This document shows, piece after piece, positions 26,301 through 33,608 of a stretch of DNA of 43,690 bases. The stretch spans positions 1 through 43,690 of the forward strand of contig JAUQXK010000005.1 in assembly GCA_030834695.1 (NCBI GenBank), in the 5' to 3' direction. The translations under genes were made by a program, and so were the position numbers. How positions within the stretch are numbered: position 1 is the first letter of the stretch; every line of letters starts with the position of its first letter. The DNA comes from Desulfobacterales bacterium. Its GTDB lineage: Bacteria > Desulfobacterota > Desulfobacteria > Desulfobacterales > SpSt-501. The notes below the pieces were generated by a model. The model had not been told where the DNA came from. It made no database searches and saw only the letters and a list, made by a program, of their open reading frames with translations.

Positions 26301-27760
26301 AAGGTGCCGCCGATCGTCGCATCGGCTTTGACGCTGCCGGAGGAAGAAACGAGCGGGACAAGACGGGAGAGGGCTTCCAGATCGGGGAGGTCCACGCGCA
26401 GGCGGCCCTTGAGCGGCGTGTCCGGCGGTGCCGGGGGCAGGCGGGTTTCCAGGTCTTGAAGCTGAATCCGGTTCGATCCTGCTGACAGGTCGGCCTGCGG
26501 GATGCGCACGTATCCGGCGTCCAAACGCCCGGAGAGCTCCAGCCGGTGCCCCGGTATCCGTTCAAGCGGGGCCTCGGCCGGCAGCCCGATCATTTTGAAC
26601 AGCGCGGGCAGGTCCTCGGAGGAAAGCGCAAACCGCCCGGACAGCTCTCGGAGAAGATCTCCCCAGGCCCCTTCCAGGAGCCGCTGCAACGGCGCGGCCG
26701 CATCGGTGATGTTCAGGCGGCTGCGGCCGGAGACGGCGTCCAGAGCCGCGATGCGAACCCACCCGCCCGCCGCCGCAGCCGCCGCACCGGCCGTGGCGAG
26801 TTCGACCCCATGGATCGTGGCGTCGAGGACATCGAGCCGCAGCCGGCCGGAGGCGGCTTCGGGTCGATCGAACGGCACGGCCAGATCGAGGTCGGCCGAA
26901 AGCCGGCCGGAAATCGGCTGGCGGAACAGGGCCGCGATCGGTTCGAGCTCGACCGGATCGGTTTTCAGCCGGACGTTGAGAACCGATGAACTGAAATCGC
27001 CCGACAGGCTGAGCCGGCCTTCCCCGAGGTTCAGCCGGGCTTCGAACGGGAACGGATCGTGCGGCCCGGCGAGGCCAAGGCGGCCCTGGGCCGCCACCCG
27101 TCCGCCGCCCAGGCTCAATTCGCGGATATCGATCGAACCCGGGGCGAGCGTCAGATCCGCAGCCAGGGTGGTTTCACCCGCTGCCAGCCGCGGGTGGGAC
27201 CAGCTCCAGCCGGCGGCGGCCAGCCGTATCCGGCGCGCGTCGGCGGCGCTTTTCTCGATATCCAGGGCGATGCCGTCGAAGCGGGTGCGGAACTCGCCCC
27301 GGCGGATCGCGACGGCCCCGTCCCGGACCTGAACGGCAGGCAGCACCAGAGGAAAAAGAGTGGATGGGCTCGCTTCCGGAGAAGACGGATCGACCCGGTC
27401 GAGGTCCAGCTCCGCTTGCAGCCCATCGGCCTCGACGCGCATGCCGTCGACGAAAGCCGCCGGCCCGGAGAGGAGCTCGAGGGCGGAGTAGCGGATGTGC
27501 AGCCGCTTGGCCGTGAGGGAGGATAACGGGCCCCGGGTGCCGGGGGTCACGGTTTGAAGATCCTCAACTTCGATATCCGCCAGGAGCGAACCGCCGAGGC
27601 GGCCGATCGCCACGTCCAGGCCGAGCTCCCGGCTGAACGCCGCTTGAATCAAAGCGGCGACCCGCGGTGCGATCAGGCGATCCCGCAACACGTACGTCGC
27701 CGCCAGCAGGCATAGGCCGACCCCCAGGGGGATGGCGATCCATTTGATCTTGCGTTTCAC
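23363..27760 (-). CDS. tamB: Translocation and assembly module subunit TamB
   Basis: A very large (1465-residue) AsmA-like/TamB protein. The start is GTG 27760: VKRKIKWIAIPLGVGLCLLAATYVL gives an N-terminal membrane anchor, with GGAG five bases upstream. The long middle is repetitive beta-rich sequence typical of the hydrophobic groove that bridges inner and outer membranes. The C-terminal part (VGKIYLDPTVLFLPAGRMQFDSGVIRF, RPRLDMVGTARMIGYDITATVEGPYDEP, SVALSSAPPLPDAELLALVLTG) is the DUF490/TamB domain, and the last residues FRFR resemble an outer-membrane end. It works with an Omp85 partner, probably the adjacent BamA-like protein, in envelope biogenesis or lipid transport. A 163-codon open extension upstream overlaps the hydrolase gene out of frame and is not used. 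Confidence 0.9.
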   Translation of the reverse strand: MKRKIKWIAIPLGVGLCLLAATYVLRDRLIAPRVAALIQAAFSRELGLDVAIGRLGGSLLADIEVEDLQTVTPGTRGPLSSLTAKRLHIRYSALELLSGPAAFVDGMRVEADGLQAELDLDRVDPSSPEASPSTLFPLVLPAVQVRDGAVAIRRGEFRTRFDGIALDIEKSAADARRIRLAAAGWSWSHPRLAAGETTLAADLTLAPGSIDIRELSLGGGRVAAQGRLGLAGPHDPFPFEARLNLGEGRLSLSGDFSSSVLNVRLKTDPVELEPIAALFRQPISGRLSADLDLAVPFDRPEAASGRLRLDVLDATIHGVELATAGAAAAAAGGWVRIAALDAVSGRSRLNITDAAAPLQRLLEGAWGDLLRELSGRFALSSEDLPALFKMIGLPAEAPLERIPGHRLELSGRLDAGYVRIPQADLSAGSNRIQLQDLETRLPPAPPDTPLKGRLRVDLPDLEALSRLVPLVSSSGSVKADATIGGTFGRLEADAVVAAENLKLNGLHVGMVSLKARCERQQVQVKTLAVRRGADTLDGTASIRLPAGHIDAAEFSLVVADLEWVGNQLLPAAWTIGGERPRIQGRARGAARLSGPWNSPDGELAATFEDLRLNGSRFGAGSVRLLKQGGTVTANPVRLDQGSDRLELQGSYDITAGRLGAARLRIDCAEAAPYMGAFAPPWNGMSGRVAVMVEASGPVGRPDFTLDLFLERINAGAGALADTRILARGAGDQVDIQTAETRTPVGRMRAAGRLAQSSAGTVWDATLEAFSLEGEELRLAMAQPARIRYEAGRGFRIDRFEAGGAQGRMTVRGQWVPEGRSDLSVELAGLNGSGWPTQLAGIPLAIDGLDASLRLAGNTASPEISLAGTVRKLDAGARPLTFAGRFDLAYANRRLRIDAFEWTGPEGHRVTLTGALPIEPAGDRLLAPGMLSVSAAARLPDQDLIRSIWPAWPIATGAIEAEMELEGSWAAPRGALRVNGRAVSPVDPSGVAPPGPYEARIEMAIEARRIIFQTVEVKGAHAQLQGAGVWQDYPAFDQWPAGRPAAEGTVAMEGRFAVPDLGWLARGFKDIRRVAGRLEAEVKVEGPLRDPRLQADLRLTDGELRPEADMPPLQALNLKAGFTGRNLEIQHLQGELGGAPFQVTGAIENLLAPEGGLRLNLRLKGDDLLLHRSRTFRARASTDLRLSGPLERLELAGTLTLTDGLFTQPLGLAEGLTAGSARPKVGPGFSLFSIESPPFRDMRFDVQIGSARPFLIKNNLAKGAVRPDLRLVGTGEAPELVGKIYLDPTVLFLPAGRMQFDSGVIRFEAVDPGRPRLDMVGTARMIGYDITATVEGPYDEPSVALSSAPPLPDAELLALVLTGQPPKTPGSESVEKRQGLNVAVFIGRDILMRMPGGGTTESLQTVLERFDVEVGRSLTRAGDETINARFRVADDVLREKDTLYLTGEKDVFDHFNAGVRIVFRFR

Positions 27761-27804
27761 CCCGACTCCGCTGCCACCGGTTGCATGCTGGAGATGAAGT
27801 CGGG

Positions 27805-28596
27805 TCAACCGCCGCTGTCCAAAAACGCGGCCAGGGTTGAGTTGAACAGGGGCGCCTGTTCGATGTTGCACAAATGGGAGGCGGACGGAAGGATGGCGAG
27901 CCGGGAGCCGCCGATGCGCTCGTGAATGGCCCGGGCCGCGGCCACCGGCGTGCCGGGATCTTCCTCTCCGACCATGATCAGGGTGGGACGTTGGATCGCG
28001 GCCAGATCGTTCAGGTAGTTGAGCCGGCGGATGGCCTCGGTGCATCCGATGTAGCCCGCCGCGGGCGAGGATTGCAAAATGCTGCGGATCATATCCACTC
28101 CCGGACCCTTGCGGCGCAGGTAGTCGGAGGTGAACCAGCGCGCCAGGGTTGAATCGACCAGCGCCGCCAGCCCCTCCCTGCGGGCGGTGTCGATCCGGTC
28201 CTGGATGATCGGCTGAGCCTCGGCCGGCATGAAGGCCGAGGTGTCGCACAGGATCAGACGGTCCAGCCGCTCGGGATGGCTCAAGGCAAGCCCCTGCGCG
28301 ATCATTCCGCCCATGGACAACCCCACGAAATGCACCGTTGGGATGGCCAGGGCATCCAGCAGGCCTGCAGCGTCGGCAACCAGCTGCCCCAGGGTGTAGG
28401 CGCCCTCGGGGACATCGCTCCCGCCGTGGCCGCGGGTGTCATAGCGCAGCACGCGGAACCGGCCCTCGAGCGCCGCCATTTGCGGGTCCCACATGTGCAG
28501 GTTGGAACCCAGCGAATGGCTGAGCATCACGACAGGTGCGTGGGGCGGGCCGGAAAGTTCGTAATTCGTGGTGATCGTAGCGGTCTTGACGCGCAT
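27805..28596 (-). CDS. Alpha/beta hydrolase (PcaD-like)
   Basis: A 263-residue alpha/beta hydrolase resembling 3-oxoadipate enol-lactonase and its relatives. The triad is visible: the nucleophile elbow FVGLSMGGMIAQG (Ser in GxSxG), an acid in VGEEDPGTP and His in PSASHLCNIEQ. The oxyanion loop is LSHSLGSNLHMW and the strand-4 region RYDTRGHGGSDVPEG. There is no signal peptide, so it is cytosolic. The start at ATG 28596 is preferred because GGAGGAG lies just upstream; the open frame has five more codons. It begins 11 bases after the stop of yvcK and ends 44 bases before tamB, so it sits within an operon. The substrate is unknown, and carboxylesterase or lactonase activity is equally possible. 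Confidence 0.87.
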   Translation of the reverse strand: MRVKTATITTNYELSGPPHAPVVMLSHSLGSNLHMWDPQMAALEGRFRVLRYDTRGHGGSDVPEGAYTLGQLVADAAGLLDALAIPTVHFVGLSMGGMIAQGLALSHPERLDRLILCDTSAFMPAEAQPIIQDRIDTARREGLAALVDSTLARWFTSDYLRRKGPGVDMIRSILQSSPAAGYIGCTEAIRRLNYLNDLAAIQRPTLIMVGEEDPGTPVAAARAIHERIGGSRLAILPSASHLCNIEQAPLFNSTLAAFLDSGG

Positions 28597-28607
28597 GGGC
28601 TCCTCCT

Positions 28608-29600
28608 TCACGATGAAGGCCGGTTTTCGGCGATGATCCGCCGGATCAGGCCGGCCAGTTTCCGCGAGTCGTGGCGCACGATGCCGCCCGATGTCTCCAG
28701 CAGGTCGTCACTGTAGATCCGGCGCTTGCCCCAGCCGGCATCCTGTGGGTCGAGTTGCACGAACTCGGCTTTCTGCGCGCGGTATTGGGCCAGAAGCCCC
28801 TCATCGGGCCGGGCCGAATTGTAGACGATCCCGTCCAACTCGCGCCCGAAGACCTCCTCCAGGCGCGTGATGAAATCCTGGCCCGTATAGTTGTGAGTTT
28901 CGCCGAACTTGGTCATGATGTTCATCACGAACAGCAGCTTGCCCCGTGATTTCCGGAACGCCTCCGCGACGCCGGGCACGATGAGCCCGGGGATGATGCT
29001 GGTGAAGAGGTCTCCCGGGCCGATGATGATATAGTCCGCCCACCAGACGGCGTCGATCACCGGCGGATAGACGGAGATGGTTTCGCTGTGATGGGGGACC
29101 AGGAACACGTCCCGGATTTTCTCGCGCTGGGTGCCGCGCGGCACATCGATGGCTTTTTCGCCGAAGATGCGCGTGCCGTCGGTCAGTTCGGCCACCAGGG
29201 TGCCCGGATCGATGGTCACCGGCAGGATCCGGCCGCGCACGTCCAGGATTTCCGCCAAGGCCTGGATGCCGGCCGGAAAACTGCCGACATAGCGCGAAAG
29301 CATGGTCAGCAGCATGTTGCCGGCGTTGTGGCCCTTGAGGCGGCGGTCTTCGATGAAGCGCTTCAGCAGCAGAACGCGGGCCACCTCGCGATGCGGAGAC
29401 AGCGCCACGATGCACTTGAGCACGTCGCCGGGCGGCAGAATGCCGAACTCGTCACGCAGCCGGCCGGTCGAGCCGCCGCTGTCCACCATCGACACGACCG
29501 CCGTGATGTCGACATCTTCCAGGTCGCGCAGCCCCGAGAGCAGCGCAAACTGTCCGCTGCCGCCGCCGAGGGTCACGAGTTTAGTGGGTTCAGAGGGCAT
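28608..29600 (-). CDS. yvcK: YvcK/CofD-family gluconeogenesis factor
   Basis: A 330-residue protein of the YvcK (YbhK) branch of the CofD superfamily. The P-loop-like start KLVTLGGGSGQFALLSGLRD, the segment VVSMVDSGGSTGRLRDEFG, NAGNMLLTML and GPGDLFTSIIP are typical and bind UDP-sugar or nucleotide in structures. In Bacillus the protein is needed for growth on gluconeogenic carbon sources and helps regulate peptidoglycan precursor flux. The start is ATG 29600; the open frame continues 15 codons upstream, but those are a low-complexity stretch. The stop lies within the ribosome site of the next gene, suggesting coupling. This is a signalling or regulatory role rather than coenzyme F420 synthesis, since no F420 genes are near. 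Confidence 0.88.
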   Translation of the reverse strand: MPSEPTKLVTLGGGSGQFALLSGLRDLEDVDITAVVSMVDSGGSTGRLRDEFGILPPGDVLKCIVALSPHREVARVLLLKRFIEDRRLKGHNAGNMLLTMLSRYVGSFPAGIQALAEILDVRGRILPVTIDPGTLVAELTDGTRIFGEKAIDVPRGTQREKIRDVFLVPHHSETISVYPPVIDAVWWADYIIIGPGDLFTSIIPGLIVPGVAEAFRKSRGKLLFVMNIMTKFGETHNYTGQDFITRLEEVFGRELDGIVYNSARPDEGLLAQYRAQKAEFVQLDPQDAGWGKRRIYSDDLLETSGGIVRHDSRKLAGLIRRIIAENRPSS

Positions 29601-29757
29601 CGGGAGTATGGGGTGTTTGGTGTTTGGGCATTTGAATCTATTCAACGCCTTTTGGTTTTAGGAAACGAGGACCTGCCGATCTTCCATTATCGCCTCAGCC
29701 CTCGTCGCTTCTCCTGGCCGGTTGATAGCAGCTCCTCCACCCACTCCAGGCTCATTT

Positions 29758-30063
29758 CTAGAAACTTGCCGGGCGACGGCCTGGCCGGTCTATGGTGGCG
29801 TCAAAGCCGGCCTTCTTGAGCTCGGGCCCGAAGAAACCGGCGGCCTCGGATTCCCCGGCCGCGCCGGTGAGCGGCGATTGGCCCACCGCGGCGAACCGAC
29901 AGGCGGCAGCGATCGGCGCGCCCGTCATGACGCCGGTCGCCAGGGTGAACACGTTTTCGGGTGCAAGCGCGTCGGTGTGCGCCGGCATGTCGCGCAGCAG
30001 GTAGTGGTAACCGATGCCCTGCCCGCCCAAATAGCTAAGGAATATCCGGCTGCGTGCGAGGTG
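29758..30063 (-). pseudogene. Fragment of aldehyde:ferredoxin oxidoreductase (N-terminal domain remnant)
   Basis: The 102 open codons after the in-frame TGA at 30066-30064 begin mid-domain and translate to LSYLGGQGIGYHYLLRDM, ALAPENVFTLATGVMTGAP, ACRFAAVGQSPLTGAAGES and AAGFFGPELKKAGFDATI. This is the well-conserved N-terminal block of tungsten aldehyde:ferredoxin oxidoreductases (FLGGRGL..., PLSPEN...ATGPLTGT, FFGPELK.AGYDAI). The usual 600-residue protein needs its cofactor-binding and 4Fe-4S cysteine parts, which are absent; the frame ends at TAG (29758-29760). The first 20 or so residues (the normal MYGW...DLTTG part) are also missing. It is probably a decayed or rearranged gene. Only a weak start could be a TTG at 30030. 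Confidence 0.78.
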
Positions 30064-30094
30064 TCAATCCCTTCTCGGATTATCTTCTATCCCG

Positions 30095-30919
30095 TCATTC
30101 CGGCAGATAGATCGTCCGATAGCCCAGTCGGCCGTCCCGGTATTCGTAAAGGCGAAAGCCCGCTTGCCGCCCCCAATAGGCCGCCACCGGCGGTGCCGCG
30201 AAAACGGGCCGGCCGTCGACCCAGTGCAGCTCGTCCCGGTGAAAATGCCCGGTGATCACCGCCTTCACGTCGTGAGCCGTCAGCAGCTTTTCCAAAGCGG
30301 CGCGGCCGGGCCCGTCCCACGCCGGGGACTGGGCGAACTCGTAATAGTCGTCGACCGCCGGCCGGTGATGAAACAGGATGATCGGTTTGCCGGAAGAGCG
30401 CGCCAGGGCTGCTTCGAGCTCGCGCAGCGGCTCATAGCCGTCGAGGGCGAACCCGAGGGCCAGCGGCTCGGTGTAGGCCAGAATGAAAACGACGCCATGG
30501 TACTCGATCGCGTGCAGCAGCGGACCGACGCTCCGGGTGTAGGCCGCAGCGGTCTTTTCGAGGTCCTTCCGGAGGATGTCGTGGTTGCCCGGCAGGAAGT
30601 GCAGCGGCGCCTTGAGCCGCCGGAGCACGCCGAGCCCCGCATCGCGGACCCCGGCGTCCGTGATGTTGTCGGCGAATATATCGCCGGTGTGCACGACGCA
30701 GGCGATTTCAATGGGCAGGCGGTTGATCTGTTCCACCAGTTTCCGGGTGCGCTCGAGGTGGTCCCGCTCGCCGAAATGGGTGTCGGTGATCTGCACAAAG
30801 AAAAAACGGGTTCCGGGCTCAGCGCCCGGCGGGCTTGCCCTGACGCCAAGCGGCGGAAAAACAGCCAGCCAAAGCAGCAGCGCACCGATCCAGGTTCGGT
30901 TGAGGAAGTATTTCATCAT
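30095..30919 (-). CDS. Secreted calcineurin-like metallophosphoesterase
   Basis: A 274-residue exported phosphoesterase. A signal peptide covers about residues 1-28 (IGALLLWLAVFPPLGVRA). The dinuclear metal motifs follow in order: QITDTHFG (D-x-H), HTGDIFADN (G-D), LPGNHD (G-N-H-D), ILFHHRP (H) and ITGHFHRDE (G-H-x-H). These are the five motifs of the calcineurin-like family (as in purple acid phosphatases, 3',5'-cAMP phosphodiesterases and UDP-diacylglucosamine hydrolases). The substrate is unknown. The ATG at 30919 is followed by a second ATG, and GGGAGGGG lies upstream. It is divergent from the aminotransferase gene; the AOR fragment is immediately downstream. Confidence 0.9.
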   Translation of the reverse strand: MMKYFLNRTWIGALLLWLAVFPPLGVRASPPGAEPGTRFFFVQITDTHFGERDHLERTRKLVEQINRLPIEIACVVHTGDIFADNITDAGVRDAGLGVLRRLKAPLHFLPGNHDILRKDLEKTAAAYTRSVGPLLHAIEYHGVVFILAYTEPLALGFALDGYEPLRELEAALARSSGKPIILFHHRPAVDDYYEFAQSPAWDGPGRAALEKLLTAHDVKAVITGHFHRDELHWVDGRPVFAAPPVAAYWGRQAGFRLYEYRDGRLGYRTIYLPE

Positions 30920-31195
30920 TGACCCCTCCCGGGGAAACCCCTATAGTCCCCCACCGCCCCGGCCGGGACCCGGCGGCGGAGATGCATGACTTAACCGCAT
31001 TAGGCCCAACCCAGGCGAGCCGGAACCAGGGACATTGAAGAAATTAGATCCGACAGGACCCACAAGATAGTCTGCCGAACAGGACTGGCAATCACCCTGA
31101 GAATCCTGTTCATCCTGTCTGAATATTTTTTTCGCGAAACACACATTTTTCAGTGAAGAATGCCTCAGTGATATCATGAACGCAGGAGAAGAAAG

Positions 31196-32371
31196 ATGCC
31201 AATCGCCGACCGGATGATCGCACGGGTGGCCGCCTTCGCGGTGATCAAGGACATGTTCGAAGAGGGCCGGCGTCTGAAGGCCGAGTTTGGGCCCGACAAC
31301 GTTTACGATTTTTCCCTGGGGAATCCGGATGTCCCTCCTCCCGATGAATTTCGCCGGACCCTGCGCGAAATGACGGCGGCGGACGGCCTCGACCACGGGT
31401 ATGCGCCGGTCACGGGTCATCTTCATGTGCGGGAGGCTCTGGCCCGCCGCCTGCAACAGGAGCAGGGCATCGCGATCCGGCCCGATCTCATCCTGATGAC
31501 CGTGGGGGCCGCCGGAGCGCTCAACGACATCCTGCGGGCATTGATGAACCCCGGTGAGGAGTTCGTCACGCCGGCGCCGTATTTCCTCGGGTATGAGAAC
31601 TACGCGTTTCTCGCGGATGTGGCTCTCGTCGCCGCCCCGACCGACCCGCGCTTTCATCTGGACATCGCCGCCATCGAGAAGGCCCTGACGTTCAAAACCC
31701 GCGTGGTCCTGATCAACTCGCCGAACAACCCCAGCGGCGCCGTTTACGCGGCCGCCGAGCTCAAAGCCCTGGGCGATCTGCTGCAGCGGGCGAGCGCCCG
31801 CTTCGGCAAGCGCATTTACCTTGTCTCGGACGAACCCTACCGGCGCATCGTCTACGATGTCGCCGTGCCCTCGGTTTTCGAGGCCTATCCCCATTCCATC
31901 GTGGTGAACTCGTTCTCGAAAGAGCTCAGCCTGGCCGGCGAACGGATCGGCTATCTCGCCGTTCACCCCGCCGCGGAGGACGCGGCGCAGATTCTGGCTG
32001 CGGCGGCGGCCATCAACTCCATGAGCGTCGTCAACGCGCCCGGCCTGTTCCAACAGGCCGCCGCTCGGGTGCTGGGGGCCGGTGTCGATGTTTCGTCCTA
32101 CCGCCGGCGGCGGGACCTGATGGCCGCGGTGCTCGCTGACGCCGGCTACCGGTTCACGCTGCCCGAGGGCGCATTTTATCTTTTCCCCAAAAGCCCCATC
32201 GCCGACGACGTCCGCTTTACCCGGCTGCTGAAAGAGGAGCGCATCCTGGTCAGCCCCGGCCGCGCCTTCGGCGCACCGGGCTGCTTTCGAATTTCCTACG
32301 CGGTCCCGGAAGCCGTCATCACCGGCTCCCGCGAGGGGTTCCGTCGCGCCTTGCAGAAAGCGCAGGGCTGA
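31196..32371 (+). CDS. Pyridoxal-phosphate-dependent aminotransferase (class I/II)
   Basis: A 391-residue fold-type I PLP enzyme. Conserved elements: FSLGNPDVPPP near the start, LMTVGAAGALN (the PLP phosphate contact), INSPNNPSGAVY (Asn and Asp-like ring contacts), LVSDEPYRRIVYD (Asp binding the pyridine nitrogen), NSFSKELSLAGERIGY (catalytic Lys in the S-x-S-K motif) and FRISYAV (Arg for the substrate carboxylate). It transfers an amino group between an amino acid and a 2-oxoacid; aspartate-type aminotransferases share this pattern but the substrate cannot be fixed. ATG 31196 has AGGAGA upstream. It converges on selD and is transcribed from the divergent region 30920-31195. Confidence 0.91.
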   Translation: MPIADRMIARVAAFAVIKDMFEEGRRLKAEFGPDNVYDFSLGNPDVPPPDEFRRTLREMTAADGLDHGYAPVTGHLHVREALARRLQQEQGIAIRPDLILMTVGAAGALNDILRALMNPGEEFVTPAPYFLGYENYAFLADVALVAAPTDPRFHLDIAAIEKALTFKTRVVLINSPNNPSGAVYAAAELKALGDLLQRASARFGKRIYLVSDEPYRRIVYDVAVPSVFEAYPHSIVVNSFSKELSLAGERIGYLAVHPAAEDAAQILAAAAAINSMSVVNAPGLFQQAAARVLGAGVDVSSYRRRRDLMAAVLADAGYRFTLPEGAFYLFPKSPIADDVRFTRLLKEERILVSPGRAFGAPGCFRISYAVPEAVITGSREGFRRALQKAQG

Positions 32372-32413
32372 ACTCGACGAAGGCCTATCATCGGGCGCAC
32401 ATCGCCGGCCGCC

Positions 32414-33463
32414 TCACCCGACGCTCACCGAGGCCGGCTCGCCGGCCAGGACCTCGGCGATGCGTGCGGCGGAAACCGCGCCGGCCGCCCGCAGCGACCG
32501 CACGAGCTCGTCGGCCTGCGAACCCGGGACCGACAGCAAAAGGCCGCCCGAGGTCTGGGGGTCGAAGAGCAGCTCCTCCTCAGCGGCGCCGAGGTTCGAC
32601 TGCAGCTCCCACGAGCCTTCCACGGCTTTGCGGTTGGCCGGGTTGCTGCCGGTGGCTTCCCCCCGACGATACATGGCGGCCGCATGCGGATGGAACGGCA
32701 GGCTGCGATAGGACACGTGGATCCGCGTGGCGCTGGCGCGGGCCATCTCCAGGCAGTGGCCCAACAGGCCGAATCCGGTGATGTCCGTAGCAGCGTGCAC
32801 GTCGAACCGTCGCGCCGCTTCGAGCGCCGGGCCGTTCAGTGCGGCGATCTCCGGCAAAATCGCTTCCAGATCGCGGTAGGGCAGCTTGCCGGAACGGTTG
32901 GCGTTGAAAAGCACCCCGGTCCCCAGTGGTTTGGTCAGCACCAGAGCGTCCCCCGGGCGCGCGCCCGCATTGGTCCATATGTGCCCGGGATGCACCACCC
33001 CCGTCACGGCCAGCCCGTATTTCGGTTCGTTGTCGTCCACCGAATGCCCGCCGGCCATGCAGGCCCCGGCTTCCACGACCTTGTCGTTGCCCCCGCGCAG
33101 GATCTCCTTGAGCAGGCCCATGTCCAGAGCCTGGGACGGATACATGACGAGGTTCAAGGCCAGGATCGGCCGGCCGCCCATGGCGTAGACATCCGAAAGC
33201 GAGTTGGCGGCCGCGATCTGCCCGAACCAGTAGGGGTCGTCCACCGGCGGCGTGATGAAATCCACCGTGCTGATCACGGCCGTGTCGCCGGAAAGACGGT
33301 ACACGGCCGCGTCGTCGCTGGTCTCGAACCCGACCATCAGATTCGGGTCCGCGGGTATGGCCAGATCCTTGAGCGCGTCCGACAGGTCCGCCGGACCGAT
33401 CTTGGCGGCTCACCCGCAGGTGCGCGACATGCCCATCAGGGTTTTTTTCTTAAAGAAGAACAT
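32414..33463 (-). CDS. selD: Selenophosphate synthase SelD, itself a selenoprotein (Sec18)
   Basis: A conventional frame would start at codon 43 (33337), but the frame continues upstream through an in-frame TGA (33412-33410) to ATG 33463. Read as Sec, the N-terminus is RTCGUAAKIGPADL. In SelD proteins this position is the catalytic Cys/Sec (Cys17 in E. coli), three residues before the essential Lys, so the Sec reading restores the active site. The rest is standard for SelD: FETSDDAAVY, STVDFITPPVDDPY, AGGHSVDDNEPKYG, TKPLGTGVLFN and ATDITGFGLLGH. The enzyme makes selenophosphate from selenide and ATP for Sec synthesis. AAAGGAAG lies upstream of the ATG. 349 residues fits the family length. 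selA, selB and selC are not in this window. Confidence 0.93.
33385..33397 (-). promoter_or_regulatory. Candidate SECIS hairpin of selD
   Basis: On the coding strand, GGTCC-GGC-GGACC forms a perfect 5-bp hairpin whose loop starts 17 bases after the TGA, the same spacing as in the GrdB-like gene. The loop begins with G, as bacterial SECIS loops usually do. An alternative longer stem (CCGCC/GGCGG around AAGATCGGTCC) is also possible; which one forms is not determined. Confidence 0.6.
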
Positions 33464-33550
33464 GGCATCTTCCTTTCGCCGTCGGATTCCATCGCGACGG
33501 TGCGCCATTTATATCAAATTAATTCCGTCAAGACGATCGTAAAGGCGTCA

Positions 33551-33594
33551 AAAAAAGAACCGGCGCCGGAAGTCATCTTCCGGCGCCGGTTCTT
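33551..33594 (-). terminator. Rho-independent terminator after the 33609-34541 gene
   Basis: An 18-bp perfect stem (33555-33572 / 33577-33594, arms AAGAACCGGCGCCGGAAG and its complement) with a 4-base loop is followed on the minus strand by a T-run (33556-33551). It ends transcription of the gene whose stop is at 33609 and lies upstream of selD, separating the two units. Confidence 0.85.
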
Positions 33595-33608
33595 CAGCTT
33601 GAAAACGC

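Noticed and set aside
27761-28249. A 163-codon N-terminal extension of tamB
   Set aside because: It runs over the alpha/beta hydrolase in another frame and reads as arginine/proline/histidine-rich nonsense; the GTG at 27760 with membrane anchor fits better.
30941-32053. A 370-codon minus-strand open frame
   Set aside because: It is antisense to the aminotransferase and has no family motifs.
32414-33337. selD starting at the internal ATG at 33337
   Set aside because: This would remove the catalytic residue and the Lys that every active SelD needs.
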